From contig DASUYB010000103.1 in assembly GCA_036377595.1 (NCBI GenBank), positions 116,850 to 180,849 on the forward strand: a DNA stretch of 64,000 nucleotides, given 5' to 3'. Numbering within the stretch: position 1 is the first letter of the stretch; each line of letters begins with the position of its first letter. Under the pieces are notes generated by a model that saw nothing but the letters and a program-made list of their open reading frames with translations, was not told where the DNA came from and did not search any database. The position numbers and the translations under genes are program-made. Source of the stretch: Longimicrobium sp. Lineage in GTDB: Bacteria > Gemmatimonadota > Gemmatimonadetes > Longimicrobiales > Longimicrobiaceae. This document shows positions 52,894 through 61,929 of the stretch, piece after piece.

Positions 52894-53305
52894 CTTTGGT
52901 GCTCCGGACGTCTCGTTGGTCAGACATATACCACGGCCAAAAAGACACGATAACGATCGTCCGGGCAGTGCGCTATTGCACGGGGTGCATTCGAAAGTGA
53001 ACAGGCCGGAAAAACGGAAAGTCGGCCGGATCTGACCGGAAGAAAGCCATGGGCGGCGCCGCATCACGGCAACGGGTGGTTCTCGGGAGAGAGAAAGAAG
53101 TGGACGAAACCACGAAATCGGGACCCTGAAAAAACCGGTACGAACCGTGTGGAAGTGCGCCAGAGTTCCCGTAGGCGGCGTAGATGTAAAGGTTTACGGT
53201 TTAGGCACGAGTGGCGCGACAGCGGAACGCCTTCGTGTCCACAGATGCGCGGAGCCCCTCCGCCGGGTGGGCGGAGGGGCTCCGGATCGCCGTGACGGCG
53301 GAGGC
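52894..53305. other. 412-base intergenic region
   Basis: Contains the leader of the TPR gene with a TATATG patch at about 52925-52932 (minus strand), an AT-richer zone around 53100-53210, and a terminator. No gene is visible. Confidence 0.6.
53250..53284 (-). terminator. Terminator of the secreted beta-rich protein
   Basis: CGGAGCCCCTCCGCC at 53250-53264 pairs with GGCGGAGGGGCTCCG at 53270-53284, with a GGGTG loop. It is downstream of the leftward gene at 53306-53752. Confidence 0.85.
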
Positions 53306-53752
53306 TTACTTGCCGAAGATGCCGATGCCGTAGCGGCAGGGCTCCGCGCTGCAGCGGGCCATGGTCACCTTCACGCGGTACGTGGACGAGCGGCGGGGCT
53401 CCACCGACACCACCGGGTAGTCGTCCACCTGCAGGTCGCTGTCGATCTCGCGGCCGGCCGGGTCGTACAGGGTGAGGTCCAGGTCGGTGCAGTCGTTGTC
53501 GCAGGCGCCCATGATCTGGTACAGGGTGCCGATGTCCAGGTTGACCTCGACGAACTCGCTCTCGCCGTTGTCGAGCGAGCCGGTGAAGATCCGGTGCGTC
53601 ATGGTGTAGCCCCGGCTCTCCACCGCGCGGCCGTACTGCTGGAGGAGGCGGCGCACCTGCTGGGTCCACTCGTCCTGCTGCCGGGGCGTGGCGGCGGTGG
53701 TCGAAAGGAACATGCCGGCAACGGCGGTAAGGACGATGGCAACGCGCTTCAT
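53306..53752 (-). CDS. Secreted beta-rich protein, PPC-like
   Basis: A 148-residue protein with a signal peptide (MKRVAIVLTAVAGMFLSTTA). A helix (DEWTQQVRRLLQQYGRAVES) is followed by a beta-sandwich-like domain: SEFVEVNLDIGTLYQIMGA, TDLDLTLYDPAGREIDSD, STYRVKVTMARCSAEPCRYG. The DLxLTLYDPxG strand with acidic turns resembles the bacterial pre-peptidase C-terminal (PPC) domain. Two cysteine pairs (ACDNDC and CSAEPC) suggest disulfides and a secreted location. AGGAGG precedes ATG 53752. The function is not known. Confidence 0.68.
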   Translation of the reverse strand: MKRVAIVLTAVAGMFLSTTAATPRQQDEWTQQVRRLLQQYGRAVESRGYTMTHRIFTGSLDNGESEFVEVNLDIGTLYQIMGACDNDCTDLDLTLYDPAGREIDSDLQVDDYPVVSVEPRRSSTYRVKVTMARCSAEPCRYGIGIFGK

Positions 53753-54338
53753 GAGGGTCCTCCTGCGGGTACGGTGAGGTAAGCAGCCGCGGATGGGGCG
53801 GCGGGATGGTGGGCGGGGGGAGGGAGCCTGGCCGTGAAGAAATCACCGACGGCCATGTGGCTCTTCAACTTGCATCGGGAACAACTGCGTGTCAACTGCT
53901 CCCGCTCCCCGGTGCAGCCGCCGCTCCGTTCGCCATCGAACGCAGTTTTTCGCGCGGCGGCATCGACGCTCGATCGAGCGCGGAGGATGTCGCCGCGCGC
54001 GCTCAGCCGGCGTTGCGGGTGGCTTCGCTGCGGACGGGGCGGAAGGTGGCGTCGCGGTTCAGCCCCATCTCCTGCTGCTCCGCGGGCGACGAGCCGGCGG
54101 GCGAGCGCCCCGTCGTCGGGCTTCATCGCCATCGCATGGGAGTATCGAGATGCGGGGCGGCGGACGGCGGCCTCGCGCGCGTGGTGATCACGCAAGCGGC
54201 GCTCCCGGCAGGCGCGTCCTGCCCCGCGGCGGAATGGCGCGGGGACGCGGCGGCCCGTATCTTTCCATCCCTTTTCGAGATGCTGTTCCATCCGGCGCCC
54301 CGGGGGTCGGGCGCGGCGGAGGGCAGGAGGTCCGCACC
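53753..54338. other. 586-base intergenic region between divergent genes
   Basis: The space between the secreted protein gene and deoC. Several open frames exist here, but none has a credible start, codon bias or domain. The deoC and secreted-protein promoters must lie here; none is clear. Confidence 0.6.
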
Positions 54339-55355
54339 ATGGCAAGCACCGTCACCAACAAGCTCGTGGCCGTTCCCACGGGGCCGCGCGAGCCCGAGCC
54401 GGCGCACGAGCAGCGCAACCCCGGCACCCTGCTGGACCTGGACTGGGTCGCCGAGGTCCGCGTCAACCGCAGCGCCGTGGAGCGCCGCGCGGGCACCATC
54501 GGCACGCGCCGCACGGTCAAGAAGGACTGGCAGGCCGCCTGGCTCCTGCGCGCCATCACCCTGATGGACCTGACCACGCTCTCGGGCGACGACACCGCCG
54601 GCACCGTGCGCCGCCTGTGCGCCAAGGCCCGTCAGCCGGTGCGCGAGGACGTGCTCGAGGGGCTGGGCGCGGCCGGTCTCCCCGTGCGCTGCGCCGCCGT
54701 CTGCGTCTACCACCGCTTCGTGGAGGTCGCCGTCGAGGCGCTGCGCGGCTCGGGGATCCCCGTCGCCGCGGTGTCGACCGGCTTCCCCGCGGGGCTCTCG
54801 CCCTTCCGCCAGCGGATCGAGGAGATCCACGCCTCGGTCGACGCGGGCGCGGAGGAGATCGACATCGTCATCACCCGCGAGCTGGTGCTGACCGGCCAGT
54901 GGGAGGCGCTGTACGACGAGGTGAAGGCCATGCGCGAGGCGTGCGGCCCGGCGCACCTGAAGACGATCCTGGCCACGGGCGAGCTGGCCACGCTGCGCAA
55001 CGTGGCGCGCGCGTCGCTGGTGTGCATGATGGCCGGCGCGGACTTCATCAAGACCAGCACGGGGAAGGAGAGCCGCAACGCCGAGCTCCCCGTGGGGCTG
55101 ACCATGGCGCGCTGCATCCGCGAGTACCGCGAGCGCACGGGCCACGACGTGGGGCTGAAGCCCGCGGGCGGCATCCGCGCGGCCAAGGACGCGCTGGTGT
55201 GGATGCTGATGATGAAGGAGGAGCTGGGGACGGAGTGGCTGAAGCCGTCGCTCTTCCGCTTCGGCGCCAGCTCGCTGCTGGGCGACATCGAGCGCCAGCT
55301 GGAGCATCACCTCACCGGCCGCTACTCCGCCTCGCACCGCCATCCGATGGCGTAG
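54339..55355 (+). CDS. deoC: Deoxyribose-phosphate aldolase
   Basis: A 338-residue DeoC. The Schiff-base lysine motif is GADFIKTSTGKE (Lys238), and the second lysine VGLKPAGGIR (Lys274) is present. Other blocks: RCAAVCVYHRFVEVAVEAL, AVSTGFPAGLSPFRQRIEEI, ADEIDI-type DAGAEEIDIVITRELV and LKTILATGELAT. It splits 2-deoxyribose-5-phosphate into glyceraldehyde-3-phosphate and acetaldehyde. ATG 54339 with AGGAGG is used; this gives an N-terminal extension of about 70 residues over the short bacterial DeoC, as in the longer, eukaryote-like forms. No other deo gene is adjacent. Confidence 0.92.
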   Translation: MASTVTNKLVAVPTGPREPEPAHEQRNPGTLLDLDWVAEVRVNRSAVERRAGTIGTRRTVKKDWQAAWLLRAITLMDLTTLSGDDTAGTVRRLCAKARQPVREDVLEGLGAAGLPVRCAAVCVYHRFVEVAVEALRGSGIPVAAVSTGFPAGLSPFRQRIEEIHASVDAGAEEIDIVITRELVLTGQWEALYDEVKAMREACGPAHLKTILATGELATLRNVARASLVCMMAGADFIKTSTGKESRNAELPVGLTMARCIREYRERTGHDVGLKPAGGIRAAKDALVWMLMMKEELGTEWLKPSLFRFGASSLLGDIERQLEHHLTGRYSASHRHPMA

Positions 55356-55382
55356 CCGCGCTCGTCCGCGCGGGCAGCCGAA

Positions 55383-55409
55383 GCCCTCCCGGCCGATCGT
55401 CGGGAGGGC
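55383..55409 (+). terminator. deoC terminator
   Basis: GCCCTCCCG at 55383-55391 pairs with CGGGAGGGC at 55401-55409, followed by ATCGATTTTCG. Confidence 0.8.
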
Positions 55410-55478
55410 ATCGATTTTCGTGGCAATCCGGCGATTGCGTGATGCAGGAATGGGTCTGATATGACGGCATTGTCTGCG

Positions 55479-55580
55479 AATAAAGTGATTAAAGTGAATC
55501 AGTCCGGCCGATCGCGGTGCCCGAGCACGCGAACAGCCGCCTCAAATCAAGAAAAATTCGAATAAAGTAAATAAAGTGGC
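55479..55580. repeat. AT-rich patch with paired TAAAGT boxes
   Basis: Four TAAAGT words in two pairs with a 9-base period: AATAAAGTGATTAAAGTGAA near 55480-55499 and AATAAAGTAAATAAAGTGG near 55561-55579. GC content drops sharply here. It lies between the deoC terminator and the stop of the AlbA-type gene. Confidence 0.6.
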
Positions 55581-55612
55581 GAATGAACTGGAAAGAGCTT
55601 ACAATCTCCGGC

Positions 55613-57010
55613 TCATCGTCCAACCAGCTTCCACCGCGACGCGCGCGTGCGCCCGGTAAGCTCGACCAGGCCGAGAGTGCGCAGCGAGTACAGCGTCTCC
55701 TGCACGACCTGGCGTGGCGACGCGGTACGCAGCCCGGCTTCGATCTCTCGCAATGGAGCCGGACCGATCGTCGCCAGGACCTCGAGGACCTCCTGCTGTG
55801 CCCGAGAGAGGTTGCGGCTCACGCGGGTCGGCGGAACGTAGCCGAGCGGGAAGAAGCGCACGACGACCTCGCCGCCTCGCTCTTCGAACTCCGGCTCCAC
55901 GAGCCCGGCCTGCCCGGTGAGCTCCACGATCTTCAGCGTGCCCCGCCCCCACGAATCGATCACTCCCCGGCGATAGAAGACGCTGGCCATCAGCGGGTTC
56001 CAGGGTTGCGACGTGTGGGGACGCTTGAGATCCGCCGCGGTCAGGCCGAAGGGAATCCGGCCGGTGTTGGTGATCTCCAGGCGGTCGTCGTAGATGGCGA
56101 TGCCGACCGAGCCGCCGGGCATGGCGTAGTCGCGATGGCAGAGCGCGTTCGCGAGCGCCTCGCGCAAGGCCGCGGGCGGGTACAGCGGATCGTCTTCGCG
56201 CTCGAACAGGTGCGGCACGACGCGTCCGGCCACCGGAAGATGATCGCGGAGGAAGCGCTGCGCCCGCTGGAGGAGCTCGAACGCGTTCCCGACCTCCTGC
56301 CGGTTGTCGATGAACTCCGTCTTGTCCACGCCGCGGAACCGGGCGAGGCGAAGCAGGCACTGCGGATACGCGGGCATGAGGCGGCTGCCGTCTCCGAACA
56401 GCACGACGGCGCCGTTGAGCACCTTCCCGTCTTCCATGAGCCTGAGGCCGCGCAGCAGCTCCTCCGGGTCGCGCGTGCCGGGGTCTTCCAGCCGAAGCCG
56501 GCGGACCGCCTCGTCGGCCGTGCGGACGATCTCCGCCGCGTCGAGGTCCTTCACCCCGAAGCCGTGGGCGGGGAGCAGCTCCCACCGGGCGGAGGCGTGC
56601 GACCGCTCCAGCAGCAGGCGCCGGTAATGATCCTGCGGCATCACGATGGTAGACGAGCCCAGGCGCACGTAGGGGCGTCCATCGTAGGTGAACGGGCCGC
56701 CGGTGTTGCCGGGGATGGAGAGAACCAGCGCCTCCCGGCCGTCGCTCACCGGCACCCGCTCCGGGGTGATGGCGGGGAGCGGATCGATGCGCCGGAGCTC
56801 GTGCACCAGGTCTTCGACCGTCTTCGCCGTCACCGTCATCCCGTGGATCCGGCCGCCGTCGTCGACGCCGAACAGGATGAAGCCGCCGCTGCCGTTCAGC
56901 ATGGCGCAGGCGGTCCGCGCGCCCTCGGAGCGCTGGCCGGTGGTGAGCTTGAACTCGATCTGCGGCGATTCACCGCCAGACGTCAGGGCGTCGAGCTCGG
57001 CGACGGTCAT
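55613..57010 (-). CDS. AlbA/Schlafen-type ATP-binding regulator-like protein
   Basis: A 465-residue protein. The N-terminal AlbA_2 (Schlafen-like) domain carries IEFKLTTGQRSEGARTACAM, then GGFILFGVDDGGRIHGMTV. A middle GHKL-type ATPase-like domain (HATPase_c_4) shows LREALANALCHRDYAMPGG, DRLEITNTGRIPFGLTAADL and GVIDSWGRGTLKIVELTG. The C-terminal winged helix reads SRAQQEVLEVLATIGPAPLR. Proteins of this layout are putative transcriptional regulators; some are linked to stress or defence. The ATPase box is truncated, so hydrolysis is uncertain. ATG 57010 is used. The AT-rich TAAAGT patch at its 3' side may be a sign of transfer. Confidence 0.82.
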   Translation of the reverse strand: MTVAELDALTSGGESPQIEFKLTTGQRSEGARTACAMLNGSGGFILFGVDDGGRIHGMTVTAKTVEDLVHELRRIDPLPAITPERVPVSDGREALVLSIPGNTGGPFTYDGRPYVRLGSSTIVMPQDHYRRLLLERSHASARWELLPAHGFGVKDLDAAEIVRTADEAVRRLRLEDPGTRDPEELLRGLRLMEDGKVLNGAVVLFGDGSRLMPAYPQCLLRLARFRGVDKTEFIDNRQEVGNAFELLQRAQRFLRDHLPVAGRVVPHLFEREDDPLYPPAALREALANALCHRDYAMPGGSVGIAIYDDRLEITNTGRIPFGLTAADLKRPHTSQPWNPLMASVFYRRGVIDSWGRGTLKIVELTGQAGLVEPEFEERGGEVVVRFFPLGYVPPTRVSRNLSRAQQEVLEVLATIGPAPLREIEAGLRTASPRQVVQETLYSLRTLGLVELTGRTRASRWKLVGR

Positions 57011-57187
57011 CGGTGGCTTGCGGCGGAGGGAAGTCGTGGCGAGCCGGATGAAGCCTGTATTCTACATTTTAGACATCCGAAGCGCCATGGGGCCGTCGCA
57101 CGGCCGCATTGCCCGATGGGCGGGGCGGGAGATAACGTTCCGCATGGGCGCGAAACCTTTCGCGACCCGGTTCCGTTCAACACGGCC

Positions 57188-57856
57188 ATGACCGACCCGA
57201 CCCCCAAGCCGGTGCCGCTGGAGCAGACGCGGCAACGGATCGTAGAGCAGCTCTGCGACCACTACGCCGCCGAGAACCTCACCGACGAGGCGCTCGAGGA
57301 CCGGCTGACCAGGGCCTACGCCGCCACCAGCGTGGCCACGCTGCAGGAGCTGGTGGCCGACCTGCCGGTGCAGTCCGCCACCGCCGCCGCGTCGCCGTCC
57401 ACCGCGGTGGCCACGGCGCGGGCCGACACGGTGGCCGACAAGCAGGTGATCCTGGCCGTCATGGGCGGCACCGAGCGCAAGGGGATGTGGACGCCGCCGC
57501 GCCACCTGAGCGTGGTGACGGTGATGGGCGGCGCCGAGCTCGACTTCCGCGAGGCGCGCTTCGGGCCGGGGGTGACGGAGGTGACCTGCTTCGCGTTCAT
57601 GGGCGGCGTGCACCTGGTGGTGCCTCCCGGCGTGCACGTGGAGATGAACGGCTTCGCGCTGATGGGCGGCTTCGGCACGCGCGGCAGCGCCGACCCGCCG
57701 ACGGATCCGGACGCGCCCGTGCTGCGCATCGGCGGGATCGCGATCATGGGCGGCGTGGACCTGGAGATCCGCTATGCCGGCGAGAAGGAGCGCGACGCCC
57801 GCGCCCGCGAGCGGCTGGCCCGGCGCGAGGCACGCCGCCTGTCGCGCGGCGGGTGA
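57188..57856 (+). CDS. DUF1707 / LiaF-like cell-envelope protein
   Basis: A 222-residue soluble protein. The N-terminal DUF1707 is present (REMIxD-type block: RIVEQLCDHYAAENLTDEAL and EDRLTRAYAATSVATLQELV). The C-terminal half has the LiaF-like beta-helix pattern with repeated MGG turns (ILAVMGGTERKGMW, VTVMGGAELDFREARF, CFAFMGGVHLVVPPGV, IAIMGGVDLEIRYAG). Known relatives act in the cell-envelope stress response, often as membrane proteins; here no transmembrane segment is seen. The central linker is Ala/Thr-rich. Start ATG 57188 lies 178 bases from the divergent AlbA-type gene start. Confidence 0.82.
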   Translation: MTDPTPKPVPLEQTRQRIVEQLCDHYAAENLTDEALEDRLTRAYAATSVATLQELVADLPVQSATAAASPSTAVATARADTVADKQVILAVMGGTERKGMWTPPRHLSVVTVMGGAELDFREARFGPGVTEVTCFAFMGGVHLVVPPGVHVEMNGFALMGGFGTRGSADPPTDPDAPVLRIGGIAIMGGVDLEIRYAGEKERDARARERLARREARRLSRGG

Positions 57857-58050
57857 CGACGCGGGACGATCGTACTGACTTCGGGGTGGAGTACTGGTGC
57901 GTCCGACCCGATTGCGTGCTGCCGCGGTGATAGATCCTTCGGCCTGCAAGCTCTTGCACAGACGCTGATTACGGTCTGGCCGGCCTCAGGATGACGTCGG
58001 CCGTCGGGTTGGATTGGGCGCATCAACCGAATTCTTTTCCAGGAACGAGA

Positions 58051-58087
58051 AACGCCGCCTCCCCGCGGAATCGAGGGAGGCGGCGTT
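58051..58087 (-). terminator. Terminator of the small Gly-rich membrane protein
   Basis: AACGCCGCCTCCC at 58051-58063 pairs with GGGAGGCGGCGTT at 58075-58087 around an 11-base loop. Confidence 0.85.
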
Positions 58088-58107
58088 CCGTCGTTGCTGC
58101 GTGGGCG

Positions 58108-58386
58108 CTACGGGTTCAGGCGCCGGTGGCGGATGTCGGACTGGCCGGAGGCGACGCCCGCACCGACGCCGAGGCCGAAGAGGATGGCCGTCCCCGCGCC
58201 GAAGAAGGGGATGAAGGCCACCGCCACCCCGCCCAGGATGGCCGCGCCCGCGCCGGCGAGCACCGGGGCCGCGCCGCTCTGCGCGGCGTCGACGAACGCC
58301 AGCTTCTTGCGGGTGAACAGGCGTGCCTGGACGTATCCGTAGGCCGACGCGGCGAGCGCGCCGCCGACAACCAAGAGTTCGAGCAT
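58108..58386 (-). CDS. Small glycine-rich membrane protein
   Basis: A 92-residue protein with hydrophobic segments at about 3-20 (LELLVVGGALAASAYGYVQA) and 45-85 (APVLAGAGAAILGGVAVAFI, GTAILFGLGVGAGVASG). A short positively charged link (RLFTRKKLAF) lies between them, and the tail is basic (IRHRRLNP). Small Ala/Gly residues dominate the second segment, suggesting packed helices. No family is recognised. AGGAG lies upstream of ATG 58386. It is downstream of the ATPase gene on the same strand with a 115-base gap. Confidence 0.72.
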   Translation of the reverse strand: MLELLVVGGALAASAYGYVQARLFTRKKLAFVDAAQSGAAPVLAGAGAAILGGVAVAFIPFFGAGTAILFGLGVGAGVASGQSDIRHRRLNP

Positions 58387-58501
58387 CGGTCCGCTCCTGT
58401 GTGGTATCGCGTTGCTTCCGGACCACCCCTACGGGCCGCGGGAGGACGGGGTTTCAGCTTTCTACCCGCATCTCCCTGAGCCGTTTCGCCCGCGCCGCGG
58501 C

Positions 58502-59968
58502 TCAGAACATGTCGCTGGAGCCGAAGCTGAACCCGCCGCCGCCCTTCCCCTTCGACGGGCGCTCGGGCCGGGCGCGCGCGTAGGTGCCGGTGTCGGCGCG
58601 CGAGATCTTGCGGTGCGCGGCCAGCCCCTCCAGCAGCAGCTCGGCGGCGGCCACGGTCAGCCCCATGTCGCCGGCGTGGAACATCCCCGCGTCCTGGAGC
58701 GCCTCCACCAGCCCGGGCACGCCCTCCAGCCCCGCCAGGCACGCCTCGGCCGACGCGCCGTCGCTGATCTGCAGCACGCCGCCGCGGTCGAAGTGCTCGA
58801 TCACCGAGTCCAGCAGGTCCACGTCCCAGATGCGGTCGAAGATGTCGCGCGCCGCGGCGGCGATCAGGTCGCGGGCGATGGTCTCGGCGCCCTGCAGCTC
58901 GCCCTCGTACTCCAGCTCCATCTTCCCGGTGATGGAGGGGAGCGAGGCGTACACGTCGGCCACGCGCGGGACGATCTCGCCCTCGCCGGCCGACAGGGCG
59001 CGGCGCTCGGCGTTGGAGACGGCGGTCTCCATCACAGAGATGGGCATGCGCTGGCTGACCCCGCTGCGCCGGTCCACGCGCTTGTCGTCGCGCGCCAGGA
59101 AGGCCACGCGCTCGATCAGCTCGGCGATGAACGGCGGCACCTCCACGGGCACCCCGTCGCGCACCGTCCACGCCTCCTGCGCGGTGATCTCCATCCCCTC
59201 CTCCGGCGTCTTCGGATAGTGGGTCGAGATCTCGGCGCCGATGCGGTCCTTGAGCGGGGTGATGATCTTGCCGCGCGCCGTGTAGTCCTCGGGGTTGGCG
59301 CTGAACACCATCATCACGTCCAGCGGGAGCCGGACGGGGAAGCCCTTGATCTGGACGTCGCCCTCCTGCAGGACGTTGAACAGGCCCACCTGCACCTTGC
59401 CGGAGAGGTCGGGCAGCTCGTTGATGGCGAAGATCCCCCGGTTCGCCCGCGGCAGGAGGCCGAAGTTGATGGTGAGCTCGTCGGAGAGGAGATGTCCCCC
59501 GCGGGCGGCGCGGATAGGGTCCATGTCACCGATCAGGTCCGCGACGGTGACGTCGGGCGTCGCGAGCTTCTCCACGTAGCGCCGGTCGCGGCCGATCCAC
59601 TCGATGGGCGCGTCGTCGCCGTGCTCCAGCACCTGCAGCTTGCCGAAGCGGCTGATGGGCGCGAACGGGTCGTCGTTCACCTCGCTCCCCGCAAGCACGG
59701 GGATGGTCTCGTCCATCAGCTCCACCAGCTGGCGCAGGATGCGGCTCTTGGCCTGTCCGCGCAGGCCCAGGAGGATGAAGTTCTGCCGGGCGAGCACCGC
59801 GTTGACGATGGAGGGCACCACCGTGTCCTCGTAGCCCACGATGCCCGGAAACAGCGGCTGCCCGCAGCGCAGCCGGTTGATGAGGTTCTCGCGCAGCTCC
59901 TGCTTGACGCTGCGCGTGCGGTAGCCGCTTTCGCGGAGGTCACCGAGTGTGGCGGGGCGCTGGGTCAT
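58502..59968 (-). CDS. MoxR/ChlI-type AAA+ ATPase
   Basis: A 488-residue AAA+ protein of the magnesium-chelatase ChlI/MoxR group. The Walker A is GLRGQAKSRILR (Gly68 to Ser75), with Ala where most members have Gly. Walker B-type and sensor blocks follow: RANRGIFAINELPDLSGKVQ (about 210-230), MVFSANPEDYTARG, PLKDRIGAEISTHYP and the C-terminal helical lid. MoxR/ChlI ATPases drive cofactor insertion or remodel partners, usually with a vWA protein. No vWA partner is adjacent; the vWA gene 19 kb away is a YfbK type. A Gly-rich tail ends the protein. ATG 59968 is used. Confidence 0.8.
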   Translation of the reverse strand: MTQRPATLGDLRESGYRTRSVKQELRENLINRLRCGQPLFPGIVGYEDTVVPSIVNAVLARQNFILLGLRGQAKSRILRQLVELMDETIPVLAGSEVNDDPFAPISRFGKLQVLEHGDDAPIEWIGRDRRYVEKLATPDVTVADLIGDMDPIRAARGGHLLSDELTINFGLLPRANRGIFAINELPDLSGKVQVGLFNVLQEGDVQIKGFPVRLPLDVMMVFSANPEDYTARGKIITPLKDRIGAEISTHYPKTPEEGMEITAQEAWTVRDGVPVEVPPFIAELIERVAFLARDDKRVDRRSGVSQRMPISVMETAVSNAERRALSAGEGEIVPRVADVYASLPSITGKMELEYEGELQGAETIARDLIAAAARDIFDRIWDVDLLDSVIEHFDRGGVLQISDGASAEACLAGLEGVPGLVEALQDAGMFHAGDMGLTVAAAELLLEGLAAHRKISRADTGTYARARPERPSKGKGGGGFSFGSSDMF

Positions 59969-59997
59969 GCTCTGCTCGCCTGGCGTGGTGGTCGAAC

Positions 59998-60024
59998 GCG
60001 GGTGCATCTGGAAGATGCACCCGC
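59998..60024. terminator. Perfect hairpin upstream of the ATPase gene
   Basis: GCGGGTGCATC pairs with GATGCACCCGC around TGGAA. It lies between the ATPase start and the stop of the Ig-like lipoprotein and may terminate the latter. Confidence 0.65.
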
Positions 60025-60104
60025 GCGCGCCCCAGCGGTAGACGAGGCGCGCGATGCTGTCGGCCCATGGGGACGCGCCAGCCTCGCGCTCTGCCGGTCG
60101 GCCG

Positions 60105-61610
60105 TCACGGGATGGAATCCACCCCCACGACGGTGACGGTCCGGGTCGGCACGCCAGTCGCGCTGATGGTCAGCCGGATGGAGTCGAACGGGGAGCCGAG
60201 GCTGGTGAAGACCACCAATCCCGTCCGATGCCTCACGAACGATTCCTGCGGGAAACGACACGTCCATGAGCACAAGGCGCGGTAGCTCGATTCCTTGAAC
60301 CCGCCACTCCAGGTCTGCGGCGTCGAACCGTCTGCCGCTGCGGTGGCGAGCACCTCGGTCGGGTTGCCGAGGCGATCGGCCACGATCACCGCCAGCGAGT
60401 CGACGAAGCGGCGCGTGCGCGTCCAGGATCCTGCGGTCGTGATGGCGGAGTATTTCCGCAGCACGACCTCGTCTCCCGACAACACGCGGTACGCCCTCGA
60501 CGCCGAATAAGACCCGTATGGATAATCATTGGCCGAGTTCATGTCGCTCTCGGAGCGGAGGGCGAGCACTTCGATGTGATCGGGCGCGCCCGGCGACACC
60601 TCCAGCCGGGACGAGTCGCCGACGGCGCGGCCGTCGGGAAGGGTGGCGCTCACGTCGACGCGGAATGCGGGGACGAACACGGAGGGCAGGCCGAAGTCGT
60701 GCGGGATCTCCTCGACCACGGGGCGGGCGGGAAGCGGCACGGTAGCGCGCGCGAACCCATCCGGGCCGGTGAGCGCCGAATCCACTCCGCTGGCCTGGGG
60801 GTCCCGTTCGCGCCAGCCGAACACCACCGGAACGCCGGGAACAGGGGCGCCATGCTCGTCGACGACCGCAAACTCGTACTGGACCTGGCCACCTGCGACG
60901 TACGGCCCGGCCGCCGGTCCGAATACCCAGCGAAACTTCGTGCGGTGGACGACGACCTCCAGGCGGTCCTCGATCGCTCCCGCATGTCCTGTCAGCCACA
61001 CCCTTCCTTCCCGGTGCGGATGCAACTCGAAGCGGCAGGGACTGTGGTACCGCACGGAGAGGACGGTCGAGTCGGTCGTGAGGGTGAGCGGGACGATGCC
61101 GCAGAGGTTCTCCCCCGCCGCGTTCGCCATCGAGACAGTCAGTATGGGCGTGATCAGGTTCCATGTGTCCAGCCGCAGGCCGTACCAGAACGTGGGGACG
61201 AACAAGACATCGAAACGGAACCAGTCGCCCTCGAGGTGGAGATAGTGCACCTCGGCGCCCCCGGCCGGTGCGACGACCACCGGCAGCGTCGTCTGCAGCG
61301 CGAACGACGCCGCGGTGATCCCGGCGGTGCCGGCCGCAACTCCCGTCACCACGCCGGTGACCGAGTCTACCTCGGCGACATCGGGGCGGCTGGAGGAGAA
61401 GCGAACGCGCACCCCCGCGAGCGGCTGCCCGTGCGCGTCGAGCACGGAGGCGGTGAGCGTGGCCGTCTGCCCGAGCCGCAAGGCCACGGAGTCGGGGGTG
61501 ACGCGGATCTCCGCGGGAGCGGTCCGGGCGGGGCCCGTGGGTGCGTCCTCGCATGCGGCGCCGGCCAGCATCAGCACCGCCAGGGTGACGGGAAAGATTC
61601 GGCGTGACAT
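60105..61610 (-). CDS. Ig-like domain lipoprotein
   Basis: A 501-residue lipoprotein (lipobox GAAC, Cys20). The N-terminal domain (about 33-115) has Big_2/Ig-like strands: IRVTPDSVALRLGQTATLTA, VLDAHGQPLAGVRVRFSS, ATV-like VTGVVTGVAAGTAGI. Later parts contain other beta-rich repeats (AVVDEHGAPVPGVPVVFGWR; ADRLGNPTEVLATAAADG). Four or more cysteines (CGIVP, SPCRFE, ALCSWTCRF) may form disulfides. Typical for surface adhesin-like or polymer-binding lipoproteins; the ligand is unknown. ATG 61610 is used. No operon partner is clear. Confidence 0.78.
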   Translation of the reverse strand: MSRRIFPVTLAVLMLAGAACEDAPTGPARTAPAEIRVTPDSVALRLGQTATLTASVLDAHGQPLAGVRVRFSSSRPDVAEVDSVTGVVTGVAAGTAGITAASFALQTTLPVVVAPAGGAEVHYLHLEGDWFRFDVLFVPTFWYGLRLDTWNLITPILTVSMANAAGENLCGIVPLTLTTDSTVLSVRYHSPCRFELHPHREGRVWLTGHAGAIEDRLEVVVHRTKFRWVFGPAAGPYVAGGQVQYEFAVVDEHGAPVPGVPVVFGWRERDPQASGVDSALTGPDGFARATVPLPARPVVEEIPHDFGLPSVFVPAFRVDVSATLPDGRAVGDSSRLEVSPGAPDHIEVLALRSESDMNSANDYPYGSYSASRAYRVLSGDEVVLRKYSAITTAGSWTRTRRFVDSLAVIVADRLGNPTEVLATAAADGSTPQTWSGGFKESSYRALCSWTCRFPQESFVRHRTGLVVFTSLGSPFDSIRLTISATGVPTRTVTVVGVDSIP

Positions 61611-61929
61611 GGCGGCCTCCTTTCGTCACGTAGTCGACCTGCACCGTGGCGCATCGCGATGCCGCGGATGTTCCCGATCAGAAATCTGCGCGATGTGCGC
61701 GGGGGAGGGTGTGGGCTGAACTCCGCGTCTCGCTACAGGGCTAGTCCTTCACGTACCCGGACTGCTCCGGACAGCGGCGTCCGGCTCCGAGGAGCGAAGA
61801 AGAAGAGAACCGCGGCGGACACCGAGGTGCCGCCGCGGTCACGTGACGCCAAAGCGCCGGCGCGGAGGATCGCTACAGATGGAATCCACGCTCACCACCA
61901 TGACCACTCCGCGACGGCCGCCATGCGGC
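61611..61929. other. 319-base intergenic region
   Basis: Leader of the Ig-like lipoprotein on the left, then a terminator at 61809-61839. No gene is visible. Confidence 0.6.
61809..61839 (-). terminator. Terminator of the Nudix hydrolase
   Basis: ACCGCGGCGG at 61809-61818 pairs with CCGCCGCGGT at 61830-61839. On the minus strand it is followed by TTCTCTTCTTCTTC. It lies 90 bases after the Nudix stop. Confidence 0.82.

Noticed and set aside
53749..54345. A 198-codon minus-strand frame between the secreted protein gene and deoC
   Set aside because: Arg/Pro-rich, without a domain or ribosome site, and it overlaps the deoC promoter region.
39351..59968. The vWA lipoprotein as partner of the MoxR/ChlI-type ATPase
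   Set aside because: The vWA gene is a YfbK-type lipoprotein about 17-19 kb away and on the other strand, so no operon link exists in the window.
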